DNA of 64,000 nt, from contig NC_081183.1 of NCBI RefSeq assembly GCF_029867415.1, positions 68,398,336 through 68,462,335 of the forward strand. The letters are read 5' to 3'. Made by a program: the position numbers and the translations under genes. How positions within the stretch are numbered: the first letter of the stretch is position 1; each line of letters opens with the position of its first letter. The notes under the pieces were generated by a model. That model did not search any database, was not told where the DNA came from, and saw only the letters and a program-made list of their open reading frames with translations. Shown here piece by piece: positions 44,629 through 55,667 of this stretch. This DNA is from Vicia villosa (Eukaryota > Streptophyta > Magnoliopsida > Fabales > Fabaceae).

Positions 44629-47600
44629 TTAAGGAAATTTCCAATCTTCTGAATGGAGAAACTCGTTGTCGGAGACACTTTCGAGTTCATCCTCTTCTAT
44701 ATTTTGGTCTTGCTCTTCTCCCAAGATGGCATTGACTAGGTATGTGAACTCTAAATCCGTAGCCTCTGAGGGTGACTTGGGGATATAATCCTCAATGATG
44801 ACTTCACCAGTTGATGATGATGAATAGCAAGGGTTATATATCTCTTTTGGCTGAGTAAGGTACTCGTAATCAATGTTCCATCCAGTCGGAACAATGTCTT
44901 CAAAAGAGATTTTTGAACTTTCAGGAGCGGAGTATTTCACCATGTAGTCGAATTTTCCGCTTGGTTCTCCTAATGTATCCCTGGTTTCTTCGGGGATAGG
45001 AGGAACTTCTTTTGATGAACCGTGAGTTCTGGTGGTGAAGCTGTTAGTAACTTCGTCACTACTTGGTTGATTCTTACTTTCAGATCCTTTAGTTGGATAA
45101 CATCAAGGTGAATCAGACTCTGATAGGGATATGTATCCTACCTCGAGAAGGTAGTACATACATTCCACTTCAAAATTCTCATAGGTGTTTTCCGTACCGA
45201 TGGTATTGACTGTTTGTTGAACAGGTTGAAGAAAACCTCCACTATGGAAAGTTTCTTGAATTGGAAGAACTACCTCAATTCCTGGAATAGCCTTTGATGA
45301 TGTTGGAAAGAATCCAACTCCTGTTCTATTCTTGTTGTTGGTAGGAATATTAATGTGCCCCCAACCACTGGTAGTGCCATCCCTTACAACTTGGATCGCA
45401 TCTTTGTAGGAAGAAATAGACGCTGCTTTCTCCTTTCCTTTTTCCTTATCCAAGGAAAGTGCATGGAATTTAGTTCCAACGACTTCTTTTGGTTCTATGT
45501 CGGAAAATGATGACAGGTTGCTGACGATCAATGCTCGTTCTCCACATACGGTTACCAATTTGTCATTTCTTATGAACTTCAGTTTCTGATGAAGTGTTGA
45601 AGTAATTGCCCCAGCCTCATGAATCCATGGGCGACCTAGCAAACAGCTGTATTGTGCCGGAATATCCATAACTTGGAAAGTGATTTCGAAGGTGTGAGGT
45701 CCAATAGTTATGGGAAGATCCACTTCTCCAAAAACTGACTTCCTCGATCCATCAAATGCTTTGACGATGACGTGACTGTCCCTTAGCGGGTAATCTTTGA
45801 AGGATAGTCTTGACAATGTTGATTTAGGCATGACGTTGAGAGAGGATCCATTGTCTATTAGGACTCTTGTGAGAACATCACCCATGCAGCCAACTGAGAT
45901 GTGAAGTGGCAGATTATGGTCCACTCCGTCTTCAGGAAGATCTTCGTCACAGAAACTCAAGTTAGTTCCTGCGGAGATGTTGGCAACGATGTTGTTTAAT
46001 TGCCCCACTGTGACACCAGGTTCTACAAAAGCTTGTTCCAAAACTTTCTGCAGAGCTTCCCTATAAGCTTCAGAACTCAATAGCAGGGAGAGAACAGAGA
46101 TCCTAGACAGAGTATGTAGCAGCTGGTCTACACTGTTGTATTCACTCCTCTGGATTAACTTTAAGATCTCATCATTTTCTTTCGCTTGAATAACATTGGT
46201 CGGATGATTGTCTTGCCTATGTGGTGCTTCTTCCGAAGGTTTCTCCACAATTTCTGTTGTTCTGTTGAAGACTCGTCCACTTCTAGTGACTCGACTCACA
46301 TCAGCAATGTTGACAACAGACGGTAATGGTATTTCCTTACTATTTTCAATGAATGTAGAGTTATACTTGTATGGTATAGCCTTGCAGGACTCATACGGTA
46401 CATGACCTGGTAAGTAGATGACTAACGGAGCAATTGTTGTCCTCCTTCTGTCATACTTGACTTGCACTGGTTCATCTTGATTAATTTGAGGAGATACGGT
46501 AAAGACTTCGTCATCTTCTCTGTTGGCCAGAACTGTAATGGTATTATCATCCATCAGTTTCTGAATGTCGTTGTGAATATGCAAACATCCTCGTGAATTT
46601 CTTCGACAGATTTTGCATCTACTGTAAGGATGGAAATCCGTTCCAAAGTAGACAAGTCCATTTAAAGTCTTATGGAACCTGACTACCGATCCTTCGAGAT
46701 CTTCAACTTTGTAGATATTGTATTCTCTCGGACATCCCTGAACCATGTTGACGTTGCATTCAGTTTTGACTCGGATGTGTTGAATCCATCCCAAGTCCAT
46801 TTGTTCTTGTAATGCAGCTTGAACTACGACACATCCTTGATTATTCCATGAACAAATTTCACATGTGAAGTAGTTGTGAGGTGGTACGTGGCCGTATCCA
46901 GCTTGTCTAGCATGCATTTTGACGAGATTTTCCCCTATATGACGAATTTCGTAGATTTGAATGACGCTGGGTTGTTGATCAATCAGATTTACTGAAGCTT
47001 CTTTGTGCTGCGGCAAAGGATTTGCCTGGACGTTAGGATTAGCATCTTTGAAGGATAGCATTCCACTCTTCACTAATGTTTGAACGTCGGCCTTGAAACT
47101 GAAACAGTTCTCAATGCTGTGACCTGGTGCCCCTTTATGATAAGGACAAGATTGGTCAACCTTGAACCAATGTGATGATTCATATGCAGGATTTGGAGGA
47201 TTCTTTGTCTGAATGAGTCCCTTCGCCAGTAATGTTGGAAACAAAACCGCATAAGGCATTGGCACGGGGTCAAAAGGAGGATACCTTGGCACCCGATTGT
47301 TGTAATTTGGAGGTTGAACCTGCTGCTGAGGTTGTTGTAACCTTTGTTGAAATGGTTGTTGAGAAACACGAGGTTGATAAGCTGGCGCTGAATTAACAAC
47401 CGGAGTTATTGTAGCAACTTGAGGTGAAAACTTTTTCTTTGCTTTGTGCAAGACATTGCTGACATCTTGATGCTTTTTCTTCTGGAAAGAACTTCCATAC
47501 TTCATAGGACCAATAGAAGATTCTGGTTCTTTGTTCAAACGTCCTTCTCGAACTTCTTCTTCTAAACGTACGCCCATGTTTACCATTTTAGTAAAGTCAC

Positions 47601-48668
47601 TTGGGGCGCTGGCAACCATTCGTCCGTAGAAAAATGGACTCAAAGTCTTGAGATAGATTTTCGTCATTTCTTTCTCTTCAAGTGGAGGACAAATTTGAGC
47701 AGCAACTTCACGCCATCTCTGAGCGTATTCCTTGAAGCTTTCTCTATCCTTTTGAGTCATGGCCCGAAGTTGATCTCTGTCGGGAGCCATGTCCAGATTG
47801 TACTTATACTGTTTGACGAAGGCCTCTCCGAGGTCTCAAAAAGTACGAATCTCTGAATTGTCCAAGTTCATGTACCATTTGAGTGCAGCACCAGTCAGGA
47901 TGTCTTGAAAATAATGAATGAGCAATTGTTGATTATCAGTCTGAGTTGGCATTCTTCGAGCGTACATCACGAGGTGACTTTGTGGGCATGAATTCCCTTT
48001 GTACTTCTCGAAATCTGGTACTTTGAATTTGTGAGGAATCTTAACATTTGGAACCAAACAGAGGTCTGCAGCATTCTTTCCAAATAGATCTTGTCCTCGG
48101 AGAGCCTTGAGTTCCTTCTGCATTTGCAGAAACTGTTCCTGGAACTCGTCCAATCTTTCATACACGCCAGCATCCTCACTAGGAGCGTGATGTATACTTG
48201 TTCACCCGGTGGAGGAAAAGTATGCATAATCGGCTGTGGAGAAGCCATGACAGCAGATCTTGGAATCTCAGCATTCTGTTGCGCGAAACCCATTGTCGTT
48301 GCTCTTGGAACTTAAATTTACAGAGGTCTGTAACCCTCCGGTGGATGCACCTCCGTTGTAGCTCTTGGAACTTCAGAAACTGGGGGTATGTACCCGTTTG
48401 GAATAAAGTTATATGGCATGCCCCAAGGTCGGTTGGGCGGCATGGTATACTGAGGAATAGGAGTAGAAACAATCTCGAAAACCACAGTCCTTTGTGGTTC
48501 TTCTGGCGTTGGTCGATTCTGTACAACCACCAGGGCTTCTACCATACTATTGAGCCTTTCAACAGCATCTTTGAGAGGAGTAACCTCTTCTATGAGTTCT
48601 CCATTCTCTTGTTCAAGGTCTTCCATTCTTTTCTTGCGACTTGAACGAGTTTTGTATGGATGAGACAA
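44629..48668 (-). pseudogene. Ogre ORF2: gag-protease with stops and a frameshift
   Basis: The ATG at 48668 starts a basic and coiled-coil segment (KRMEDLEQENGELIEEV). The gag core follows (FKVPDFEKYKG, ALKWYMNLD, then TQKDRESFKEYAQRWREVAAQ). A zinc knuckle of unusual C-x2-H-x5-H-x4-C form (CPYHKGAPGHSIENC, about 47150) and two CxxC...C motifs (CEICSWNNQGC, CKICRRNSRGC) come next. The protease has VLIDNGSSLNVMP (about 45860) and CLLGRPWI (about 45640), and an acidic tail ends EDWKFP. Lesions: two TAA codons (48320-48318 and 48314-48312), a frameshift near 48190, TGA at 47838-47836 (apparently from CGA) and TGA at 45105-45103. Between the last two stops, 895 codons remain open. The product would form particles and process them. 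Confidence 0.85.
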
Positions 48669-48973
48669 CTTGAATGTCTTGGTTCACCTCCTTCTCCTCC
48701 TCTCTTTCTGGAGAAAGGAAAGTGACTATTAGATCCGCGACAATTCTCGTGTCAGTGCGTACGACTAAAGCGATACATGATATGCAATTAAGTTAATATT
48801 TTTCATGGAAATACCATAATTACGTTATGAAACATCAAACTTTTATTAATTAAGCGAAGACACCGTTTTTTACACACTTTGAAAAGGGAAATATAGAGAA
48901 GCAGAGAGAAAGGACTCTAAAACTTTGACGAAGAGCCGACTTCACGTTCTAACATTTTCTTCTGTTTCTTGAG

Positions 48974-50311
48974 CTAAGCGTTCTCTGACGTGAGCTGATC
49001 GATGATCCAGGAAGCAGGAGGGATATGATGAGAAAGTGACGATTGTGTCACTTGTCGATCGAGTACTTCAAGTAACTCATCCTTCCTTTTTAGGATGTTT
49101 TGAATCTCAACATTTTCCATGTTGACGACTCGATACTTGTTCCTCCAAGCATTCCTTTCTTGGCATACCTTGTTTAATGCCGCTTGTAGTTTTTCAACAT
49201 TGGTGGAGAAAAGGTATATTGGTTCCCTTAGGGGAATTGGTTCTTGATGCTGATATGGCATCCTGAGCTTGAATGCTCTGATGCGTACCCATTGAAGGTA
49301 AGGATCCAGGGAGATGCAAAGATATTTCCCTAACAATCTTCTCCCTTTGCTGTGAACAAGACGCCAGGCTTGGACAATTTCCTTCTTCAACATGTTACCA
49401 TGATCGTCGATGTTCTTGAAGAACAGACCCTCCAATTGAATACTACTTGGTATATTTTTCATGGGATCACCGTATTGACGACGGGCTAAAGCTGGATTAT
49501 AGCTGATTCCTCCCTTAGTTCCAATAAGGGGTACGTTGGGATAACTTCCGCAACTGAAGATGATCTTGGTTTCGTCGTTGTCAGGACTACACCACTCAAT
49601 GTCCGTATGAGTGAGGGACATGATTTTCTGTGACCAGTAAAGGCCATCCCTCATATTCCAGAAAGTGCTAGACTTTGGCAGGTGCGAGACAAACCATTCG
49701 TATAACAACGGTACGCAGCATGTGATTAATCCTCCTCGCTGCAGGTTTCTTGAATGCACAGAGTTATAAGCATCCGCAAGCAAGGTTGGAACTGGATAAG
49801 CAATGTTAGGGAACAAAAACAATCCGTAGATAAGCAAAGCCAAGATTTCCTCAAAAGCGCTCATATCTTGGATGCTGACGAAGTACCGAGCTTGATCAAA
49901 CAGGAACTTGGAGGGTAATCCTTGAATTCCTCCTTTACTCACCATAGGAGTTCTGATTTCGACTACGTTTAAGGGAGTAGTTGCTGCAATGATAATATCG
50001 TCAAGATTCTTTTCCAAAACGGAGTACGGATCTTGCGCGTACACGGGTATTCCAACCAGACGAGAGTACTCCTCTAACGTAGGCATGAGTTGATAATCTG
50101 GAAAGGTGAAGCAGTGATACGCTGGATCATAAAACTGTACCAATGTGGGAAGGATCCCATCCACAATGTTGGTATTGAGAAGAGGCAGAAGTTTTCCATA
50201 CTTCTCCTTGAAAGCCTGGGGGTTGACCACCAGTTTTCTGAGCTTTTCCAATTCCTCGACCTTAGGAATCTTGAAGGTGTATTTCCTAGCTCTCTTTCTT
50301 CCATAATCCAT
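48974..50311 (-). CDS. Ogre ORF1 protein, plant-mobile-domain-like
   Basis: An intact 445-codon frame runs from ATG (MDYGRKRARKYTF) to a stop at 48974. This extra ORF upstream of gag is diagnostic of Ogre elements. The central part (about residues 60-330: FPDYQLMPTLEEYSRLVGIP, ALLIYGLFLFPN, SVHSRNLQRGG, CCVPLLYEWFVSHLP) resembles plant mobile-domain/aminotransferase-like proteins. The C-terminal 80 residues look coiled-coil (NKVCQERNAWRNKYRVV). Its biochemical role is unknown. Unlike ORF2 and ORF3 of the same copy it has no stop or frameshift. Confidence 0.88.
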   Translation of the reverse strand: MDYGRKRARKYTFKIPKVEELEKLRKLVVNPQAFKEKYGKLLPLLNTNIVDGILPTLVQFYDPAYHCFTFPDYQLMPTLEEYSRLVGIPVYAQDPYSVLEKNLDDIIIAATTPLNVVEIRTPMVSKGGIQGLPSKFLFDQARYFVSIQDMSAFEEILALLIYGLFLFPNIAYPVPTLLADAYNSVHSRNLQRGGLITCCVPLLYEWFVSHLPKSSTFWNMRDGLYWSQKIMSLTHTDIEWCSPDNDETKIIFSCGSYPNVPLIGTKGGISYNPALARRQYGDPMKNIPSSIQLEGLFFKNIDDHGNMLKKEIVQAWRLVHSKGRRLLGKYLCISLDPYLQWVRIRAFKLRMPYQHQEPIPLREPIYLFSTNVEKLQAALNKVCQERNAWRNKYRVVNMENVEIQNILKRKDELLEVLDRQVTQSSLSHHIPPASWIIDQLTSENA

Positions 50312-51080
50312 GGTATAGATCCTTAAGTCCTTTCTCCGTTTCTCTCTTTCTAAAACGTTCGTTATTTAGTTTCCTTGAAAAACGACTCGAAAAAGACTCT
50401 TTTTGTTTTTAGTTATTATGATGAATGCATGAATGCACACACAAGAGTTTTTAAACAAACATGGCGTAGAAGGGTATAGTGGTCATGGAGTCACAACGCA
50501 AACCTCGCCCCAAGGTATACTAAGGATAAGGATTTTTATACCTGTAGAACGGGTTCTAGGGATCTCAGAGTTTTTGCTCAACCTTAAAGATACGTTGATT
50601 GGTATCTATATGAGAGTTTTCTCTGAGTGTAGTATCTGCGTGACAATTACTTTCGTAATCACCGCTCTACGTCCTAAGAAAGGCTTTAAGTGGGGTTAAT
50701 GTGTTTCTAGGTCCTCCTGGTACAAATCAGTCTCGGAATGCATTGGCGCAGTTAATCACAACCAGCCAGGCAAATCCCAAGAGTAGATTTGGGAACAAAT
50801 ATTAGAGGGTCTTCACCAAGAAGACATCCTCCATCCTATCTTATGTTGCACTCAAATCCGGGTATAGGATTTCTCACCATAAGGGGGAATGCCCTTTCCC
50901 GATACAGAATAAACAAAATAAACAAATATATATGCAACAATCACATGAAATGACACAGAGGTTAGGAAGAACCTCTCTTGTTTGATGGGGAATTTGGCAT
51001 CCCTAATTCCTCATTGGGGCTGGACCAGCACAGGTCAACCATTGGTTTGGATGAAAAACCAAGGTTTTTAACACTTATAT
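50312..51080 (-). other. 5' leader of the younger Ogre
   Basis: This untranslated region between PBS and ORF1 has no supported ORF. It contains CTTCACCAAGAAGACATCC (50811), similar to the CACCGGGAAGACATTC phrase of the LTR. Confidence 0.6.
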
Positions 51081-51097
51081 CCCCGATAGAGTCGCCA
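51081..51097 (-). other. Primer binding site of the younger Ogre
   Basis: The minus strand reads TGGCGACTCTATCGGGG, 6 bases after the LTR end. Ogre/TAT elements use this PBS type, reported as complementary to tRNA-Arg. Confidence 0.8.
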
Positions 51098-51103
51098 TTT
51101 TTC

Positions 51104-53387
51104 TGTGGTGTCGTTTTCTTTACCTCCCCGTTTCACTTGGGAGGACGGCACGCAAGACCCTTCACGCGAAATTTGGAAGGAGGAAGCGCCCGTGGCGGGA
51201 TGAATTTTGTTTCAGTTCTTCCTACGATATCACACGAACTTTTTAATTATCCTACGAGTAGGAAAGGGGAAAAAGATCTCAAATAAACCCTAGGAGTTTG
51301 CTAAGTGTGGGGATTCACCTAGACTAGAAATTCTGGAGTCCGGGGGTCGGTTATACATAAGGAAGAGTTTAAGCACCCTACATATCTATAGTACTCTACG
51401 GGAACCTTCTCTGTGTCAATGTGATTGTGTTTGTTGCTTGTTATTGGGAAAGTTTCTCCTTTATGTTAGGAGAGAGAATTGAATTGATTTAAAAGAAAGA
51501 CAGACAGACTGACTATTTTTGGTATTTTATTAGCTCGCTGAGATTCCTTGTGAACCTCATGCCTACATATCCCTAATGGAAGTCAGAGCTTTTTGTAGTT
51601 CGGAGAACTAATTAGGGAAATTAATGATTTTTTTGGTGCCTTGCTTGAAGCTCAAGGTTGAAGCTTGAATTAAATCTCTGTTTACAGTAAAGAGACATGA
51701 AGTCATCTTTATAGAGAGGTATTTCTACTATTCCGCCACAAACATTTAAAAGAGTGACAGAAAAGCTGAATTCATTTCATTAAGATAGGGACCTTACTTG
51801 TATGTTTGCAAGTATGCCAGTCGCGTGTCTCTTGAATGAAAGAAAGGTTCTCATCCAAATTAGGGAAAATGTACAAGTCTGGGTTTGTTTGCCTCAGAGC
51901 ATGCCTTTCAAAGTCCTAAATGGGAGAATGTTTAAAATTGAAATTGAAATTGAAATGTTTGTTTGTTTGAATGTAGTGAGATAGGAGAAATATCTTTCTA
52001 TAGAGATAAGCTATGTCTTCCTACTGCTTGAAAGATTTGATTTTTAGATGGCTTGTATGAGGCCCAAGCTTGAGGCTTTTTGATTGATTTTATTGACTCT
52101 GGGAGATAACTCCACTGGGGATGGATTTAAACTAATGAGTTTTTATGTTATGTACAAAGCCCAGAATTGAGGCTAACTCTAGCTGGAGAGCATTTATTTG
52201 ATGGATTTTATTTGGTGTTCTGTACAAAGCCCAGAATTGTGGCTGACTCTTCACTGGGGAAGTTATTATTTCATGCCTTGTATGAGGCCCAGGGTTGAGG
52301 CTGACTCTTTAGGGAGTTTTACTCCGCTGGAGGATTTATATATTAAAAGACTGATTTTTTGGAGGCTAACCCTTTCAAGGGATTTTGACTCAGCTGGTGA
52401 AATTATCTTTTTAAATAATGAATTTTTGGAGGCTAACCCTTTCCAGGGATTTATGAATGATAGCAGAAATATTATCTAATTGAGACTTCTTGTTTTAAAG
52501 CCCAAGACGAAGGCTGACACTGACTGAGGATAGATAACTATGAGTCCTAGACTCTGCTAAAGAAATTAATGAAGACAAGGGTGACAGAGACTGTCCATGT
52601 CTCTCATTCCAAAAGGTATACTCAATGTGAGATTGAGACAATCTTAGCTTGTTTAAAGTCTGGTTTAAAGAATGTAAGAAACTCACCAGGATAGGCTAAA
52701 AGGTGACTAAAGACCTGTTCCTATGTTTATAAGAAACCTAATGGGTCCTTGTATACAAGCTCAAGAGGAAGCTGGAAATGCTTTTAAGAAGCCTGTGGGT
52801 CCTTGTACAAAGCCCAAGAGGAGGATAATCGAGGGTCATCGAGGGTCCTTGTTATAGCACAAGAGAAAGCTATGTACTTTTGAACTTATTTTGGCTCTAA
52901 GCAACAGGGTAAGAGGTTTCACCGGGAATAATTCATCTTTAGGGTTTGAACTAAAGATCTCTAATTAGGAAAGAGCCTTCACCGGGAAGACATTCTCAAT
53001 CCTAGGCCATATTCCTATAATATATATATATAGTTTAACTGTCCTAAGGTTTCACTCACACGTAGTTCTAATATATAAACAGTTCTATATTTGACTGTAA
53101 TTTAAATAAAGACTGTAAAATGAAAGCTATAAAGCCTAACCTGGATGGAGTGGAGGCCTTTGAAGATGTATGTACAAATCCTTACCAGCAATTTTATTGA
53201 TAACAGTTGAATATTTATAATAAACAGTTAAGGGTTTTTGAAAACAGAAGAAGTGAAGATGGACAAAGGTCACATAGGTATCTAAAGAGTTTCACCGGGA
53301 ATAATGCCCTACAAATACCAGAAGAATGTTTTGAAAACAGAAAGAAGATTTTGTAAATACAATTTTTGAAAACAAACTAATAAAAGA
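51104..53387 (-). repeat. 5' LTR of the younger Ogre, truncated
   Basis: It matches 32030-34380 of the 3' LTR from the terminus inward (about 2% substitutions by eye). A block of about 63 bp between two CACCGGGAATAATTC boxes (33860-33925) is missing here. Similarity stops abruptly at about 53387, so the remaining 3.2 kb of the LTR is gone. Confidence 0.88.
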
Positions 53388-55046
53388 GAAGTATCGGCGA
53401 ACCGGCAGTGTCGAAGATGTAAACCCCGTTGAGGAACTAGGTCTCTGTTGGGACGAGAACATTTGAAGATATCTTCTTAAGAATTACTCTGTGAGGATAT
53501 GATCCTGCGAAACCGGCTTTGTGGGAAGACATGGATGTCTTGAACATTGCCCCCCAGTATTATAGTAACTGCCATTCCTGGACTTGTTGGTTGAGGTGTC
53601 AACAGGCTTTGCGTAGCTTTTCCCATGTTAGTAGGGACTTTGGAGAGATTCTCCTTGTGAGGACCTTTGGATATATATACTATGGGTGATGCCCCTTGTA
53701 CTCTTGACTTATGGTGATGCCCCTGATTGTTCTACGCTCCCGAGAGATTCTTTGAATCTTGACCTGATTGCCCCGGGTTGATTGGACAAAGCATGTCGTG
53801 TCCCTTGTATTTATTGACTCGAGTCAACTGAGTCATGTGTAATTGTTTTTCGTTTGTCGGGATAACCTTTAGTCATTAGTCTTACCCTGTGCAAATTCTT
53901 TCTGATGCCAACATTTGAAATTATGTAGCAGAATATGTTTAATAATGAATTCATGAGATGCAATGCATATGTCTGTCTTGAGTTTGTTGAAAAACATTAA
54001 AACTGGAGATGTAAAAGCGTGATGTTTATAAAAACGTGATGTTTGTAAAAACGAAATATCAACTCAGCATTTATAGTAAACCTTAAAGAGTCAGGATACC
54101 TTTTTGGTGACAATACGCTTTCGAACTAACCATGCTTCAGTTAGGTCTTTCAAGGGTTGTAACGTGGCTTTGTTCACGGTTTAAGAAACAAAGCATAATG
54201 GCTCAAAGTTGATTTGTACCCTTCCCAATCTTCATGGTGTTCTTCGATCCTATGCTCTGTTAACTTTGTATTTGAGTTCTAGCAGAGCTTGAAGCCGTAA
54301 CATTGATATTTGATGATGGTTAAAGCACCGACAATTTATTTGGACAGGCAGTCGTCCTTTTTTGTAATTCTTTTTCTTTTGTCGAGAGTTTGTAGTGACC
54401 TCTTTTTGACTTTGATTTTTGTTATCCCTAACTTTTTCCTGAACTATTTATTTTGTGATTATATTCAGCGGGATGTTTTGGCTTCTGATAAGTCTCCTTC
54501 ACGGGTTTCGACTTAACAGCTTTTTCCTTTTGATGGACATTGACTGCCTGACTTAGTGGTTGCGGGAATCCATCATTATTTGTGTAAACAACGATTAGTA
54601 TAATTGAGTTAACTGAGTAACTACCCTGCCCCAGGTTATGATTAAGGGTTTTAAATTGTACAAGAAAGAAAACTCCTACGCCTTAGGCTTAAAAGGGGTT
54701 TACAAGGGATTAACATCCTTATATCTTCACTGTTTAGGAATTGAAACAATGGCTGTACATCGTCATCATAGTCTATTCAAAAGCATCACTGTATGAGGTT
54801 GCGGTATCATTTTCGTCATCCTCCCTCAAAAGGCTTACAGATTTAGCAAGAGTTGAGTATCACAAAACATAAACAAAGTAAAGACACAAATTGAAAAGAC
54901 TGATAGCGAAATAATTTATTCAAGACAAACATATGCAATGCACTAATGATGTTTATTAAAACAGATAATGTCTATCATAAGTCGAATATTTAAACAAACA
55001 GAATAAAAGTTGCAAATGAAAATAAGTCTAATGGTCCCAGATTCCA
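53388..55046 (-). mobile_element. Non-coding internal region of another Ogre-type element
   Basis: The ATCCCTAACTTTTTCCTGAAC and CACGGGTTTCGACTTAAC block at 54420-54520 resembles the post-integrase 3' UTR of the younger Ogre (40510-40680). The sequence leads directly to a gag fragment, with no pol between. This suggests an internally deleted, non-autonomous element, possibly the remaining part of the old Ogre whose LTR is at 19762-23298. Confidence 0.5.
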
Positions 55047-55667
55047 TTAATTAGTCTTGTCATGACTAGGCGTGGGGGCAGTGATCACCACGGGAGTCTT
55101 GGGAAGGTTGAACTTAAATTCCCCAGCATCGATCATATCTTGGATGTTGTTCTTTAGGGTCCAACAATTATTTGTATCGTGTCCAGGGCAATTGGAATGG
55201 TATGCACACCTCACATTAGGATTATAGCGAGAAGAGGAAGTGCTAGGATTCCTAGGAGGGTCCGTCAAAGTGATCAACCCTGACTTCAACAAGTATTGTA
55301 ATGCCTGAGCCAATGACATATTAATCTGGGCAAATTGACGCTTAGGCGTGTCTGGCTTGCGTTGTTGTTGTGGAACTGCCCCGACAGATAGGTTGTACTC
55401 ATTACGGCTTTTCTGATTGTTCATAGCATCAACCATATGATGCTTCTTATGACAGTTGAAATCAATGATCTTATCGTCAATTAAGTCTTGAATCATATGC
55501 TTTAATGGTCCACAGTCTTCTGTATCATGACCAGGACTATTCGAATGATAAGAACATCTTGCATTACACTTATACCCAGGAGCAGGATTGGCAGGTGCTG
55601 AAAATGGGGGCAATAGAGTTATTAAGTTCTGATTGAGCAGTTGTTGCAGAATTTGTGACAGCGGTAT
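55047..55667 (-). pseudogene. Ogre-type gag fragment with two C-H-H-C knuckles
   Basis: On the minus strand the frame reads from 55667 (IPLSQILQQLLNQN) to the stop at 55047. Two copies of a zinc-knuckle-like motif occur about 95 residues apart: CSYHSNSPGHDTEDC...LKHMIQDLID and CAYHSNCPGHDTNNC...LKNNIQDMID. Both have C-x2-H-x5-H-x4-C spacing, as in the younger Ogre's gag. The first dozen codons of the open frame (55668-55706) come from the LTR inserted at 55668, so the true gag start is cut off. It is a partial capsid/nucleocapsid protein without protease or pol. Confidence 0.78.

Larger units (their letters stand above)
32030..53387 (-). mobile_element. Younger Ogre (TAT lineage Ty3/gypsy), 21.4 kb, 5' LTR truncated
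   Basis: Minus-strand order from right to left: truncated 5' LTR (53387-51104), PBS (51097-51081), leader, ORF1, gag-pro, probable intron, RT/RNase H/integrase, 3' UTR with a tandem hairpin array, PPT, 3' LTR (37608-32030). This order, the extra ORF1, the dual RNase H, the intron position and the 5.6-kb LTR fit the Ogre family. The bases CACCG precede the left end, but the right-hand target duplication is missing because of the truncation. The shared LTR part differs by roughly 2% by eye. Coding regions carry several stops, frameshifts and an RT deletion, so the copy is not autonomous. Confidence 0.88.
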
